A stretch of 61,372 bases of DNA from Geobacteraceae bacterium (GCA_025355965.1 JANXYR010000075.1:70712-132083), one strand, 5' to 3'. Shown: positions 25,206 through 35,131, counted from the first letter of the stretch. Notes: a model not told the origin generated them from the sequence alone. A program made the numbers and translations.

Positions 25206-26966
25206 ATGAAAGAAATCCTCTCCGGCAACGAGGCTATCGCCCGCGGTGCCTATGAAGCCGGCTGTCTCGTGGCGTGCGCTTATCCCGGCACACCCTCTAC
25301 CGAAATACTCGAAAACACCATCAAGTATAAAGAAATTGATTCCTCTTGGGCCCCCAATGAAAAGGTCGCGCTGGAAGTTGCCATCGGGGCTTCGTTTGGT
25401 GGCGGCAGGGCACTCTGCACGATGAAGCATGTCGGTGTTAATGTTGCCGCCGATCCGCTCTTTACGCTTTCTTACACCGGTGTTCGGGGTGGCCTTGTTC
25501 TGGTTGCAGCCGATGATCCGGAAATGCACTCTTCCCAGAATGAGCAGGACAGCCGCAACTATGCCAAATTTGCCAAGGTGCCGATGTTGGAGCCATCAGA
25601 CTCTCAGGAATGCAAAGAATTTACCAGGTTGGCTTTTGAACTGTCCGAACAGTATGACACGCCGTTTATGCTCAGAAGCAGTACTCGTATTTCTCATGGC
25701 AAATCAGTTGTGGAGCTGGGGGAGAGGGTCACTGACCTGCCGCTGCCAAAGCTGGAAAAAAATCCGGCCAAATTGGTTATGCTTCCCGGTAATGCCCGTG
25801 TCCGTCATCCTCTTGTAGAGCAGAATCTGGTCAATCTTTCCAAAGCCGCTGCAAAGATGCCGCTCAACCGTTTGGAGCTGCGCGATACCAAGATAGGGAT
25901 CATTACTGCCGGCATCTGTTATCAATATGTCCGGGAAGTTCTGCCGCATGCTTCAACCCTGAAACTCGGCATGGTGCATCCGCTGCCGCACGACCTGATC
26001 CGTGAATTTGCCTCAAAGGTCGATAAACTCTATGTCATCGAGGAGCTTGACCCTTTTATAGAAGATCAGGTCAAGGCTATAGGAATTGCTGCGACCGGCA
26101 AGGAGATAATCTCTCTGTGCGGCGAGCTGACACCGGGCCGCCTCCGTGACGCCTTCGGTTTGCCACAGCCTGCCGGTATTCCGGTCGAAAAAATGCCCGG
26201 ACGCCCACCAAACATGTGCCCTGGCTGTCCGCACCGTGGCGTGTTTTTTGCGCTCAACCAGCTTAAAGCGTATGTTACCGGTGACATCGGTTGCTACACA
26301 CTAGGTTTCATGCCGCCGCTTTCCGCCATGGATACCTGTGTCTGCATGGGCGCTTCTATCGGCATGGCAACCGGCGTGACCAAGGTGGTATCAGCTGAGG
26401 AGAAGAAAAAAGTTGTGGCTGTTATTGGTGATTCGACCTTCCTGCATACCGGAATTAACGGCCTGATGGATATGGTTTACAATAATTCTCCTGCCACTGT
26501 GATCATACTTGACAACAGTATTACCGGGATGACCGGTCGGCAGGATAATCCGGCTTCCGGCTTTACTTTAATGGACCAGCCGACAAATGCCGTGCAGATA
26601 CCGCTGCTCTGTAAGGCGCTGGGGGTCAAGAATATCCGTGTCATTAATCCGCTTGATCTGGAAGAGACCAAGAGGGTTATTGCAGAAGAGATGGAGCGTC
26701 CCGAAACATCAGTGATAATCACGAACAAGCCGTGCGTGCTGATTAAACGGGATGATGTCTTCCAAAAAGGACCTGTCTATGCTGTTGATGCAGATAAATG
26801 TACCGGTTGCCGTGCCTGTTTGAAGATCGGCTGTCCGGCAATCGAGTGGTGTCCGGCGGGGGATGGGAGCAAAAAGGGGAAGGCACGCATAGATCCGCTG
26901 CTCTGTACCGGCTGTGATGTCTGCCGCCAGCTCTGCAAGTTTGACGCAATCGGGAGTGTAAAATGA
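25206..26966 (+). CDS. iorA: Indolepyruvate:ferredoxin oxidoreductase, alpha subunit
   Basis: This 586-residue subunit oxidatively decarboxylates aryl pyruvates (indolepyruvate, phenylpyruvate, hydroxyphenylpyruvate) to aryl-acetyl-CoA and reduced ferredoxin. It has an N-terminal pyrimidine-binding region (CAYPGTPSTEIL, NEKVALEVAIGAS), a C-terminal thiamine-diphosphate domain (GDIGCYTLG, VIGDSTFLHTGINGL), and a terminal ferredoxin domain with two [4Fe-4S] motifs (CTGCRACLKIGC and CTGCDVCRQLC). ATG 25206 is chosen because it follows AAGGGAA and gives the family start MKEILSGNEAIARG. The stop overlaps the iorB start. Confidence 0.95.
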   Translation: MKEILSGNEAIARGAYEAGCLVACAYPGTPSTEILENTIKYKEIDSSWAPNEKVALEVAIGASFGGGRALCTMKHVGVNVAADPLFTLSYTGVRGGLVLVAADDPEMHSSQNEQDSRNYAKFAKVPMLEPSDSQECKEFTRLAFELSEQYDTPFMLRSSTRISHGKSVVELGERVTDLPLPKLEKNPAKLVMLPGNARVRHPLVEQNLVNLSKAAAKMPLNRLELRDTKIGIITAGICYQYVREVLPHASTLKLGMVHPLPHDLIREFASKVDKLYVIEELDPFIEDQVKAIGIAATGKEIISLCGELTPGRLRDAFGLPQPAGIPVEKMPGRPPNMCPGCPHRGVFFALNQLKAYVTGDIGCYTLGFMPPLSAMDTCVCMGASIGMATGVTKVVSAEEKKKVVAVIGDSTFLHTGINGLMDMVYNNSPATVIILDNSITGMTGRQDNPASGFTLMDQPTNAVQIPLLCKALGVKNIRVINPLDLEETKRVIAEEMERPETSVIITNKPCVLIKRDDVFQKGPVYAVDADKCTGCRACLKIGCPAIEWCPAGDGSKKGKARIDPLLCTGCDVCRQLCKFDAIGSVK

Positions 26967-27541
26967 GCCACCAGATAACAAACGTACTGCTTGTAGGTGT
27001 CGGCGGACAGGGGATTTTGCTGGCCTCGGAGATATTGTCAGAGGCTGCAATGCTGGCCGGATTTGATGTAAAGAAAAGTGAAATTCATGGCATGTCTCAG
27101 CGTGGCGGCAGTGTCGTGTCTCATGTCCGTTACGGAACAGAGGTGTTTTCGCCGATAGTTCCGGAGGGGGAGGGGGACATCCTGTTCGGTTTTGAGTTGA
27201 TGGAGACGGTCCGTGCACTCCCTCTTCTTAAACCTGGTGGCACAGTAGTGGCTAACGATCTGCAGATATCTCCCCCATCAGTGCTGATGGGACAAGAGAC
27301 TTATCCTATGGGGTTGGCTGAACGTATCAAGGCTCAATTTGCCGACCTTCTGTTGGTCGATGGCCAGAAAATGGCAACTGATGCCGGTAACGTGCGAGCC
27401 GCCAACACGGTTCTGCTGGGTGCCGTCTCAAAACGGCTTGATATAGCCGAGAAGTTCTGGTTGAATGCTCTGGAAAAGATGGTGCCTGCCAAGGCGCTGG
27501 ATGTCAACCTGCGGGCGTTCCGGATGGGTCGGGAGCTGTAG
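26963..27541 (+). CDS. iorB: Indolepyruvate:ferredoxin oxidoreductase, beta subunit
   Basis: This 192-residue gamma-type domain subunit completes the enzyme with IorA. It is recognised by VGVGGQGILLASEILSEAA at the N-terminus, the KKSEIHGMSQRGGSVVSHVR motif and the C-terminal NTVLLGAVSKRL. Its ATG overlaps the iorA stop by 4 bp, so subunits are made in balance. It would act in the cytoplasm in anaerobic catabolism of aromatic amino acids. Confidence 0.95.
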   Translation: MSHQITNVLLVGVGGQGILLASEILSEAAMLAGFDVKKSEIHGMSQRGGSVVSHVRYGTEVFSPIVPEGEGDILFGFELMETVRALPLLKPGGTVVANDLQISPPSVLMGQETYPMGLAERIKAQFADLLLVDGQKMATDAGNVRAANTVLLGAVSKRLDIAEKFWLNALEKMVPAKALDVNLRAFRMGREL

Positions 27542-27587
27542 TTTTCAGTGACTATGATGTCTGTTATCACTTATGAGGTGTAGCCGT

Positions 27588-28889
27588 ATGTTTTTTAACG
27601 AAGAATTCGAAACTTTGCCGCGTCAGGCTCTTGAAGCTGTGCAACTGAAGCGACTTCAATCAACTCTTGAAAGAGTATATGCTAACGTTCCGTTTTATAA
27701 AGCGTCATTTGATGCGGCTGGCATTAAGCCCTCTATTGTAACTTGTTTGGCAGATCTGCAGAAACTCCCTTTCACCACCAAGCAGGATATGCGTGATTCG
27801 TATCCTTACGGCCTTTTCGCTGCCCCGATGGACGAGATCGTAAGGATTCATGCCTCAAGTGGAACAACCGGAAAACCTACTGTAGTCGGGTATACTCAGA
27901 AAGATATCTCGACTTGGAGTGAGCTCATGGCACGTTCATTTGTTGCTGCTGGAGCTCACAAAGGAGATATCATCCACAATGCCTATGGTTATGGTCTGTT
28001 TACCGGCGGATTGGGTGCCCACTATGGTGCCGAGCGATTAGGGGCTTCCGTTATTCCGATATCCGGTGGCAACACCAAGCGTCAGATCATGATTATGCAG
28101 GATTTCGGTTCAACTATTCTGACCTGTACACCATCATATTCGCTGTTCATGGCTGAAGAGGCCGAGGCGGAAGGTGTTGATTTCAAAAAACTGAAGTTAA
28201 GGGTAGGGATTTTCGGCGCAGAGCCATGGTCGGAAGAGATGCGAAACGAGATCGAGCAGAAACTCAATCTGACTGCAATAGATATTTACGGACTCTCCGA
28301 GATCATGGGACCGGGCGTAGCCATTGAGTGCATCGAAGCCAAGCGGGGCCTCCATATTTGGGAGGATCACTTTATCCCGGAAATAATCAACCCGGAAACC
28401 GGCGAGCTTCTGTCGGAAGGGGAGCGCGGCGAACTTGTTATTACCACGATCACCAAGCAAGGCATTCCACTGATCCGCTACCGCACCAGAGACATTACCA
28501 GTTTGACGTATGAACCTTGTATATGTGGCCGTACCCATGCCCGTATAAGCAGAATGAGTGGCCGCTCCGACGATATGCTGATTATACGGGGCGTAAATGT
28601 CTTTCCATCCCAGATCGAAGCTGTTCTGGTTAGTATCGAGGGAATTGAACCGCATTACATGCTGATTGTCGATCGGCAGGGGACAATGGACACGTTGACG
28701 GTACAGTTTGAGGTCAGTGAACATCTCTTCTCGGACGAGATCAAGGTACTTCAAGCTCTGTCGCGGCGCGTCGAAAAAGAGATCAAGGATATGCTCGGGG
28801 TTACCTGCACGGCAAAACTGGTCGAACCGAAGAAAATCCAACGCAGCGAAGGCAAAGCGCAACGGGTGATCGATAACCGAAAACTGTAG
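27588..28889 (+). CDS. paaK: Phenylacetate-CoA ligase family enzyme
   Basis: This 433-residue adenylate-forming ligase links aryl acetates to CoA. It has the AMP/phosphate loop [14 protein letters not shown], the motif [20 protein letters not shown], and the C-terminal hinge and lysine region ending [17 protein letters not shown] 27588 gives the family start [12 protein letters not shown]; an in-frame ATG five codons earlier is less likely. Next to iorAB it can either recover free phenylacetate or indoleacetate as CoA ester, or run in reverse to make ATP from aryl-acetyl-CoA. The direction is not decided by sequence. Confidence 0.88.
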   Translation: MFFNEEFETLPRQALEAVQLKRLQSTLERVYANVPFYKASFDAAGIKPSIVTCLADLQKLPFTTKQDMRDSYPYGLFAAPMDEIVRIHASSGTTGKPTVVGYTQKDISTWSELMARSFVAAGAHKGDIIHNAYGYGLFTGGLGAHYGAERLGASVIPISGGNTKRQIMIMQDFGSTILTCTPSYSLFMAEEAEAEGVDFKKLKLRVGIFGAEPWSEEMRNEIEQKLNLTAIDIYGLSEIMGPGVAIECIEAKRGLHIWEDHFIPEIINPETGELLSEGERGELVITTITKQGIPLIRYRTRDITSLTYEPCICGRTHARISRMSGRSDDMLIIRGVNVFPSQIEAVLVSIEGIEPHYMLIVDRQGTMDTLTVQFEVSEHLFSDEIKVLQALSRRVEKEIKDMLGVTCTAKLVEPKKIQRSEGKAQRVIDNRKL

Positions 28890-28927
28890 GGGCGCTGCTT
28901 GCCACGCCCGATTTATGGAGGTACACC

Positions 28928-29359
28928 ATGAAAGTTGAACAGATATCCATCTTTATCGAAAACAAGTCCGGCCGACTGGCTGAAATCACCCGCATTCTCG
29001 GCGAAGCCGGGATTAATATCCGGGCGCTTTCGCTTGCCGATACATCCGATTTCGGAATCCTGCGCTTGATTGTCAATGACGGTGTAAAGGCAAACACGGT
29101 GCTGAAAGAAAAAGGGTTTACTGTCAACATGACTGAAGTAGTCGCTGTTGAGGTGCCGGATCGTCCCGGTGGTCTGTCCGCAATTCTTCAGGCTCTTGAC
29201 CGTGAAGCGATCAATGTCGAGTACATGTATGCCTTTGTCGAACGTTGTGGCGGTAATGTGGTCATCATCTTCCGTTTTGATGAAACAGACAAAGCGATTG
29301 CCACCTTGAAAGCTCAAAATTTCAATATGCTTGAAGGAAGTCGGCTGTACAATCTGTAG
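28928..29359 (+). CDS. Tandem ACT-domain protein
   Basis: This 143-residue protein consists of two ACT domains (about residues 1-65 and 70-140). Each has the ligand-loop pattern: [20 protein letters not shown] and [20 protein letters not shown]. Such small ACT proteins bind amino acids and are regularly found beside iorAB and paaK. It is a plausible sensor of aromatic or branched amino acids for this operon; its target is unknown. The ribosome binding site is TGGAGG. Confidence 0.88.
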   Translation: MKVEQISIFIENKSGRLAEITRILGEAGINIRALSLADTSDFGILRLIVNDGVKANTVLKEKGFTVNMTEVVAVEVPDRPGGLSAILQALDREAINVEYMYAFVERCGGNVVIIFRFDETDKAIATLKAQNFNMLEGSRLYNL

Positions 29360-29385
29360 TAAGACAAAAAACAGGGGGTCTTTAA

Positions 29386-30528
29386 ATGAAAAAAATGTCG
29401 TTACTGCTGGGCAGCATCTGCTTGAGTCTCATCTGCGCAACCGTGTCATTTGCATCGGGTACAGTCAAAATTGGTGCTCTTTTCGCCGTTACCGGGCCAG
29501 CTTCTTTCCTTGGTGAACCGGAAAAAAAGACACTGGAACTGCTGGTTAAAGAGGTAAATGAAAAGGGCGGCATCAACGGTATGAAGCTGGAGGCCATTAT
29601 TTATGACACCGGCGGGGATGCTACCAAAGCTGTCCAGCTGGCAACAAAACTGATCAAGGATGATAAGGTCAGCGTAATCATCGGACCAAGCACCACCGGC
29701 GAGAGCATGGCGGTTATTCCGGTTGTTGAAAAAGAAAAAATTCCTCTGATCTCCTGCGCCGCTGGCATCAAAATTACCGATCCGGCCAAACAGTGGGTTT
29801 TCAAGACCCCGGCCAACGACCATGTTGCCGCTGAGAAGATTCTCAACTACATGTCAAGCAAAAAACAAAAAAGTATCGCACTGTTGACGGTAACTGACGG
29901 ATTTGGCGCCTCCGGGCGTGAACAGATAAAGGTTCTGGCCAAACAGAAAGGTTTTACCGTTGTTGCCGATGAAGTCTATGGGCCGAAAGATACCGACATG
30001 ACCGCTCAGTTGACCAAAATCCGAGGTATCAAGCCCGATGCAATAATCTGCTGGGGTACCAATCCAGGCCCTGCAGTCGTTACAAAAAACGTCAAGCAGC
30101 TTGGCATCAAGACGCCGCTCTACATGAGCCACGGTGTCGCCTCTAAAAAATACATAGAACTGGCCGGAGCCGATTCGGCTGAAGGGGTTATGCTTCCGGC
30201 AGGCAAGCTAGCCATATACGACGCGCTGCCTAAGGGTGATGTTCAGCACAAGATGCTGAAAGATTACGATCACTCATATAAGAAAGCGTATGGCACAGAA
30301 GCATCCACTTTTGGCGGCTACGCCTATGACGCGTTCCTGCTTGCCACTGGTGCTATCAAAAAGGTCGGTTCCACTCCTGAACAGATCCGTAACGGCATTG
30401 AACAGACCAGCAAGTTGGTAAGTATTTCCGGCGTTTTTACGATGTCCCAGAAAGATCATAACGGACTTGATCTTTCTGCCTTCGAAATGGTCAAGATTGT
30501 AAAGGGCGACTGGTCGCTGCTCAAATAA
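29386..30528 (+). CDS. livK: Branched-chain-type amino acid ABC transporter, substrate-binding protein (copy 1)
   Basis: This 380-residue periplasmic binding protein has a signal peptide ending near FASG (residues 1-24). The LivK-type start KIGALFAVTGPASFLGEPEK follows, then IIGPSTTGESMAVIPVVEKE and CWGTNPGPAVVTKNVKQLG. The next gene encodes a close paralogue. Given the iorAB-paaK context, an aromatic amino acid or aryl acid ligand is as likely as Leu/Ile/Val. Confidence 0.92.
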   Translation: MKKMSLLLGSICLSLICATVSFASGTVKIGALFAVTGPASFLGEPEKKTLELLVKEVNEKGGINGMKLEAIIYDTGGDATKAVQLATKLIKDDKVSVIIGPSTTGESMAVIPVVEKEKIPLISCAAGIKITDPAKQWVFKTPANDHVAAEKILNYMSSKKQKSIALLTVTDGFGASGREQIKVLAKQKGFTVVADEVYGPKDTDMTAQLTKIRGIKPDAIICWGTNPGPAVVTKNVKQLGIKTPLYMSHGVASKKYIELAGADSAEGVMLPAGKLAIYDALPKGDVQHKMLKDYDHSYKKAYGTEASTFGGYAYDAFLLATGAIKKVGSTPEQIRNGIEQTSKLVSISGVFTMSQKDHNGLDLSAFEMVKIVKGDWSLLK

Positions 30529-30558
30529 ACAACTAATCAAACTTCTAGGAGATCTTCT

Positions 30559-31698
30559 ATGAACTTTAAAGTTATTCACTTCATAATAGCAGCAGTTTCC
30601 TTATTGTTCTCTGCCAACGCATTTGCTGCCGCACCAATTAAGATTGGTGCCCTGTTTGCCGTTACCGGCCCTGCCGCTTTTCTTGGTGAACCGGAGCGGA
30701 ACAGTGCTAAAATGGTCATTGATGAAATCAACAAGGCTGGCGGAGTAAAGGGACGTAAACTTGAACTTGTGGTTTACGATACGGCCGGTGATGCCACCAA
30801 AGCCGTCCAGTTGGCAACAAAGCTGATCAAAGATGACAAGGTTGTCGCCATCATCGGACCGAGCACTACCGGTGAGACAATGGCTGTTATTCCTGTCGCT
30901 GAGAAAGAGCAGATCCCGCTGATCTCCTGCTCCGCCGGCAGTAAGATCACCGATCCGGTAAAAAAATGGGTGTTCAAAACTGCTCAGAATGACGCGTTGG
31001 CGGTCGGCAGAATCTATGAATTCCTCCAGAAAACGAAGCAGACGAATGTCTCGATCCTGACCGTATCTGACGGTTTTGGCGCATCAGGCCGCGAACAGTT
31101 GAAAAACCAGGCTGCCAAATATGGTATTACGATTGTTTCCGATGATACCTACGGCCCCAAAGATACCGACATGACCGCACAGTTGACCAAGATTCGCGGT
31201 ACTCATGCCCAAGCGATCATCTGCTGGGGCACCAACCCCGGCCCGGCTGTTGTCGCCAAGAACGTTCGGCAGCTCGGCATAAAAACGCCGCTGTTCATGA
31301 GCCACGGTGTTTCGTCGAAGAAATTCATCGAGCTGGCCGGTGAAGCTGCTGAGGGTGTCCGTCTGCCTTCTGGCAAGGTATTGGTATGTGACCTGCTCCC
31401 AAATTCCGAATCTCAGAAAAAATCCCTGATGCTTTTCGTCAAGGACTATCAGAAGCATTATAAAGCAGAAGGAGACCATTTTGGCGGACATGCATGGGAT
31501 GCCGTCATGCTGTTGAGAAATGCTATTGAACAAGGCGCCGATACTCCTGTTGCCATTCGTGATCAACTTGAAAAGACCAAAAACTTTTGCGGCATTGGCG
31601 GGACATTTACTTATTCTCCCCAGGATCATGCCGGGCTTGGAAAAGATGCGTTTGTCCTCGTTGAAATCAAGAATAAAGACTGGGTTGTTGTAAAGTAA
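30559..31698 (+). CDS. livK: Branched-chain-type amino acid ABC transporter, substrate-binding protein (copy 2)
   Basis: This 379-residue paralogue of the preceding gene has a signal peptide ending AFAAA and the same core motifs (KIGALFAVTGPAAFLGEPER, IIGPSTTGETMAVIPVAEKE). The two copies diverge most in the C-terminal third, which helps form the ligand cleft, so specificities may differ. The gap to copy 1 is 30 bp. A hairpin follows before livH. Confidence 0.92.
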   Translation: MNFKVIHFIIAAVSLLFSANAFAAAPIKIGALFAVTGPAAFLGEPERNSAKMVIDEINKAGGVKGRKLELVVYDTAGDATKAVQLATKLIKDDKVVAIIGPSTTGETMAVIPVAEKEQIPLISCSAGSKITDPVKKWVFKTAQNDALAVGRIYEFLQKTKQTNVSILTVSDGFGASGREQLKNQAAKYGITIVSDDTYGPKDTDMTAQLTKIRGTHAQAIICWGTNPGPAVVAKNVRQLGIKTPLFMSHGVSSKKFIELAGEAAEGVRLPSGKVLVCDLLPNSESQKKSLMLFVKDYQKHYKAEGDHFGGHAWDAVMLLRNAIEQGADTPVAIRDQLEKTKNFCGIGGTFTYSPQDHAGLGKDAFVLVEIKNKDWVVVK

Positions 31699-31721
31699 CA
31701 CGTAGATAAATAGATTCTTTC

Positions 31722-31749
31722 GTGGGGGCGAACTGTCGTTCGTCCCCAC
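31722..31749 (+). terminator. Intercistronic hairpin between livK copy 2 and livH
   Basis: GTGGGGGCGAAC (31722-31733) pairs with GTTCGTCCCCAC (31738-31749), giving 12 pairs including one G-T, around a 4-base loop. No T-tract follows, so it is more likely an mRNA-stabilising or partial-termination element that favours the binding proteins over the membrane subunits. Confidence 0.5.
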
Positions 31750-31763
31750 ATTTATGAGGTACA

Positions 31764-32645
31764 ATGCAGTTCGACCAGATTCTTCAATATGTTCTGTCCG
31801 GTTTATCAACCGGTGCCATCTACGCTTTGATCGGTATCGGTTTTTCGATCATTTACAACGCTACCGGCATCATTAATTTTGCTCAGGGCGAATTCGTCAT
31901 GTTGGGTGGACTGCTGACGCTGTCGTGCCTTGAACTTCTCAAGCTCCCGCTATGGGCGGCGATTCCTTGCGCTATTGCAGTTTCAACTGTGGTCGGCATC
32001 TTATTTGAGCGTCTGGCAATCCGTCCTCTGAAACAACCAACCCCAATCAATCTTGTAATTATAACCATTGGTGGAAGTATTCTGATCCGTGGTCTGGCGA
32101 TGCTGGTGTGGGGCAAAGACACTCATGCAATTCCACCTTTTTCAGGTGACACCCCGATTGCAATAGGTGGAGCTACGATACTTCCGCAACATCTCTGGAT
32201 ACTCGCCATTACCCTGATAATAATCCTAATCAACAAGGTGTATTTCTATCATACGATCAGCGGCAAGGCGATGCGGGCCTGCTCATACAACCGTCGCGCG
32301 GCTGGACTAGTCGGGATCGACGTGAGGCGCATGGTGCTGTTCTCGTTTATCATCAGTTCTGCAATGGGGGCCGTTGCCGGAATTATCGTCGCGCCGCTGA
32401 CGATGATAGCCTACGATGTCGGTGTCATGCTTGGCTTAAAAGGCTTTTGTGCGGCTATCATTGGCGGGATGAGCAGCGGCGTTTCCACGGTTATTGGTGG
32501 TCTCATTCTGGGCGTGCTTGAGTCGCTTGGCGCCGGTCTGATTTCTTCCGGCTACAAAGATGCTATCGCCTTCATCATCCTGCTGCTGATCCTGTTTATC
32601 CGTCCGCAGGGTCTCTTCGGTAAAGCCGATTCGGAGCGGGTATGA
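31764..32645 (+). CDS. livH: ABC transporter permease LivH
   Basis: This 293-residue inner-membrane permease has about eight hydrophobic segments. It shows the family start LSGLSTGAIYALIGIGFSIIYNATGIINFAQGEFVMLGG and the GKAMRACSYNRRAAGLVGI cytoplasmic loop that docks the ATPases. The ribosome binding site is ATGAGG. livM follows 4 bp later. Confidence 0.93.
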   Translation: MQFDQILQYVLSGLSTGAIYALIGIGFSIIYNATGIINFAQGEFVMLGGLLTLSCLELLKLPLWAAIPCAIAVSTVVGILFERLAIRPLKQPTPINLVIITIGGSILIRGLAMLVWGKDTHAIPPFSGDTPIAIGGATILPQHLWILAITLIIILINKVYFYHTISGKAMRACSYNRRAAGLVGIDVRRMVLFSFIISSAMGAVAGIIVAPLTMIAYDVGVMLGLKGFCAAIIGGMSSGVSTVIGGLILGVLESLGAGLISSGYKDAIAFIILLLILFIRPQGLFGKADSERV

Positions 32646-32649
32646 CACC

Positions 32650-33606
32650 ATGAAAAAAGACCTCCTGCTTTTTACCGGTTTTTCTACCCTCGTTATGCTT
32701 GCTCCGCAGCTGTTCAGTGGCGGCTACCTGATGAACGTGCTGGTCTTTGTCGGCATTAATACCATGCTTGCAATTGCACTTAATCTGCTGCTTGGCTATG
32801 CAGGACAGATTTCACTTGGCCATGCAGGTTTCTTCGGTCTTGGAGCCTATCTGTCCGGAATCCTGACCACTACCTACAGCCTGAATCCATGGGTTGCCAT
32901 GCCGACTGCAGCGATAGTTGTCGGTTTTCTGGCTGGTATAATCGGTTTTCCGATCCTGAAGCTAAAAGGGCATTACCTGGCAATGGCAACGCTTGGACTC
33001 GGCATAATTATTTTCATCGTCTTCAACGAAACGGTCGAATTGACTGGTGGGCCTTCCGGATTGTCCGGAATACCTAATCTTAAACTGGCCGGTATCAGTT
33101 TTGACTCAGATGTAAAAAATTACTATCTGATCTGGGGATTCACTCTGGCGGTCATGCTGTTTTCGCTCAATCTGTCAAACTCCCGGATCGGGCGCGCACT
33201 GCGAGCAGTCCATGATTCCGAGGTTGCTGCGCAGGTACTGGGCGTCAATGCCCGCCTCCTGAAGGTACAGATATTTGCCCTTTCCGCGGTCATATCCTCC
33301 TTGGCCGGTAGCCTCTACGCTCATACCATGACGTTTGTTTCACCGGCATCATTCGGCTTCAATTTTTCTATTGAGCTGTTGACGATGGTTGTAATCGGCG
33401 GACTCGGAAGTATTTACGGTTCGTTCCTCGGTGCTGCATTATTGACACTTTTGCCGGAATTTCTGCGCGGCGCCAATGATTACGACATAATTATCTACGG
33501 TGGCCTACTGATGGTCATGGTGATGTATATGCCTGGTGGACTGGTGCGCGGGATTCCCGCTCTGTTCAGAAAAATTGTTGTGAAAGGGAAGGCCGGAAAT
33601 GCTTGA
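32650..33606 (+). CDS. livM: ABC transporter permease LivM
   Basis: This 318-residue partner permease has about nine hydrophobic segments. It carries LNLLLGYAGQISLGHAGFFGLGAY and the coupling loop SRIGRALRAVHDSEVAAQVLGVN. The 3' end overlaps livG by 8 bp. With LivH it forms the membrane channel of the importer. Confidence 0.93.
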   Translation: MKKDLLLFTGFSTLVMLAPQLFSGGYLMNVLVFVGINTMLAIALNLLLGYAGQISLGHAGFFGLGAYLSGILTTTYSLNPWVAMPTAAIVVGFLAGIIGFPILKLKGHYLAMATLGLGIIIFIVFNETVELTGGPSGLSGIPNLKLAGISFDSDVKNYYLIWGFTLAVMLFSLNLSNSRIGRALRAVHDSEVAAQVLGVNARLLKVQIFALSAVISSLAGSLYAHTMTFVSPASFGFNFSIELLTMVVIGGLGSIYGSFLGAALLTLLPEFLRGANDYDIIIYGGLLMVMVMYMPGGLVRGIPALFRKIVVKGKAGNA

Positions 33607-34354
33607 GGTCTCCGCTATAACCCAGATATTCGGCGGTGTAACCGCTCTTGACACGGTTTCCTTTTCTGTTGCAAAGGGTGACATTACCGGGGTAATCGGG
33701 CCTAATGGAGCCGGTAAAACTACGCTCTTCAACATTATCTCAGGTATTTATCGACAGAGTGCCGGCACGGTTCTGCTGGAGGGAAAAGATGTCACCGGTC
33801 TGCCGCCTGAAAGACTGGCCAGGCTTGCGATGGTACGAACGTTCCAGAACATTGAACTGTTCGGGGCAATGACGGTGTTGGAAAACGTCATGGTCGGTAT
33901 GCATACCAAAAGCTCGAGCGGTCTGCTGGCCTGTGCGCTAAAAATGCCATGGAGTATTTCTGAAGAGCGGCGTATCCGTGAAGGTGCCATAAAATGGCTT
34001 GAATTCACCGGTATTATTGATTTGGCAGATCATACCGCAGGGAATCTGCCGTTCGGAAAAGGACGCCTTCTGGAGATTGCCCGCGCTCTGGCTGTTGAAC
34101 CGCGCATCATATTGATGGATGAACCTGCCGCTGGCCTTAACAGTCAGGAAACCCTCGGATTGGCTCAGTTGATCAAGCGGATTCGTGATTTGGGTATTAC
34201 TGTTGTTTTGGTGGAACACGATATGGAGTTGGTCATGGATATTTGTGATCGGATCGTTGTTCTTAATCTCGGGAAAAAGCTGGCGGAGGGGACTCCCCGT
34301 GAAATACAGGAAAGCCCTGAAGTCATTGCTGCATACCTAGGGGATGATGACTGA
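33599..34354 (+). CDS. livG: ABC transporter ATPase LivG
   Basis: This 251-residue ATPase has Walker A GPNGAGKTT, a degenerate signature (LPFGKGRLLEIARAL in place of the usual LSGGQ-type), Walker B ILMDEPAAGL, and the switch His in VLVEHDM. The signature LPFGKGR is typical of LivG, where LSYGxQR/LPYGxQR variants occur; lysine in place of glutamine is mildly unusual. It overlaps livF by 1 bp. Confidence 0.92.
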   Translation: MLEVSAITQIFGGVTALDTVSFSVAKGDITGVIGPNGAGKTTLFNIISGIYRQSAGTVLLEGKDVTGLPPERLARLAMVRTFQNIELFGAMTVLENVMVGMHTKSSSGLLACALKMPWSISEERRIREGAIKWLEFTGIIDLADHTAGNLPFGKGRLLEIARALAVEPRIILMDEPAAGLNSQETLGLAQLIKRIRDLGITVVLVEHDMELVMDICDRIVVLNLGKKLAEGTPREIQESPEVIAAYLGDDD

Positions 34355-35097
34355 TGCTGCGACTTAAAAACATCAACACCTACTACGGAAAAGTTCACGC
34401 TCTAAAAAATGTTTCCCTGCATTTAGGGGAGGGGGAAATAGTGACCCTGATCGGTGCCAACGGCGCCGGCAAAACCACGATCCTAAATACCATATCAGGT
34501 GTTACGCCAGCCTCTGCCGGAGAAATCCTGTTTTGCAAGGAAACAGTCACTGCGCTCCAACCGGATAAAGTTGTGCAACGAGGCATATCCCAAGTGCCGG
34601 AAGGGCGCCAGGTGTTCAAGCCGCTCTCCGTAGAGGACAATCTGGAGCTTGGGGCTTATCTGCGCTACCGGAGCAGGGAAGGGAAGGCTTCCATTCACAA
34701 GGACATGGACAAGGTGTTTACCCTGTTTCCCCGACTTGAAGAACGTCGTAAACAGCTGGCAGGCACCATGTCTGGGGGGGAACAGCAGATGCTCGCCATC
34801 GGGCGGGCCCTGATGGCAAATCCCAAAATGCTGCTTCTTGATGAACCTTCAATGGGACTTGCGCCGTTGGTAGTGCAGGAAATTTTTCGTGTTTTGGAAC
34901 GTTTGCGCCAGGAAAACGGCACCACTATCCTGCTGGTTGAACAAAATGCCAAGGCGGCTCTCAAGCTGGCTGATCGGGGCTATGTACTCGAAACCGGCAA
35001 GGTTATACTGGAAGGTCCGGCAGATGAGCTGCTGGAGAATGCCGAAGTAAAGCGCGCCTATCTCGGCAAGGACAAAAAGGAAATATGGGAGCGTTGA
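34354..35097 (+). CDS. livF: ABC transporter ATPase LivF
   Basis: This 247-residue ATPase has Walker A GANGAGKTT, signature MSGGEQQMLAIGRAL, Walker B LLLDEPSMGLAP and the switch His replaced by Gln (LLVEQNA), as usual in LivF. It pairs with LivG on the LivHM permease. It is the last gene of the ior-paaK-ACT-liv operon; a terminator hairpin overlaps its stop codon. Confidence 0.93.
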   Translation: MLRLKNINTYYGKVHALKNVSLHLGEGEIVTLIGANGAGKTTILNTISGVTPASAGEILFCKETVTALQPDKVVQRGISQVPEGRQVFKPLSVEDNLELGAYLRYRSREGKASIHKDMDKVFTLFPRLEERRKQLAGTMSGGEQQMLAIGRALMANPKMLLLDEPSMGLAPLVVQEIFRVLERLRQENGTTILLVEQNAKAALKLADRGYVLETGKVILEGPADELLENAEVKRAYLGKDKKEIWER

Positions 35098-35131
35098 AAA
35101 CTTTAGCCAATGTCTTTTAACCGCTCCCTTT
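35088..35131 (+). terminator. Terminator overlapping the livF stop, with competing pairing
   Basis: GGGAGCG (35088-35094) pairs with CGCTCCC (35122-35128), extended inward by A/T pairs and followed by TTT. A second pairing, CGTTGAAA (35092-35099) with TTTCAACG (35129-35136), is mutually exclusive with it. This resembles terminator/antiterminator switching but may only be a consequence of repeated sequence. Confidence 0.5.

Noticed and set aside
33599..34354. Loss of function in LivG because of the KGR signature
   Set aside because: LivG proteins often have a non-LSGGQ signature; Walker A, Walker B and the switch His are all intact.
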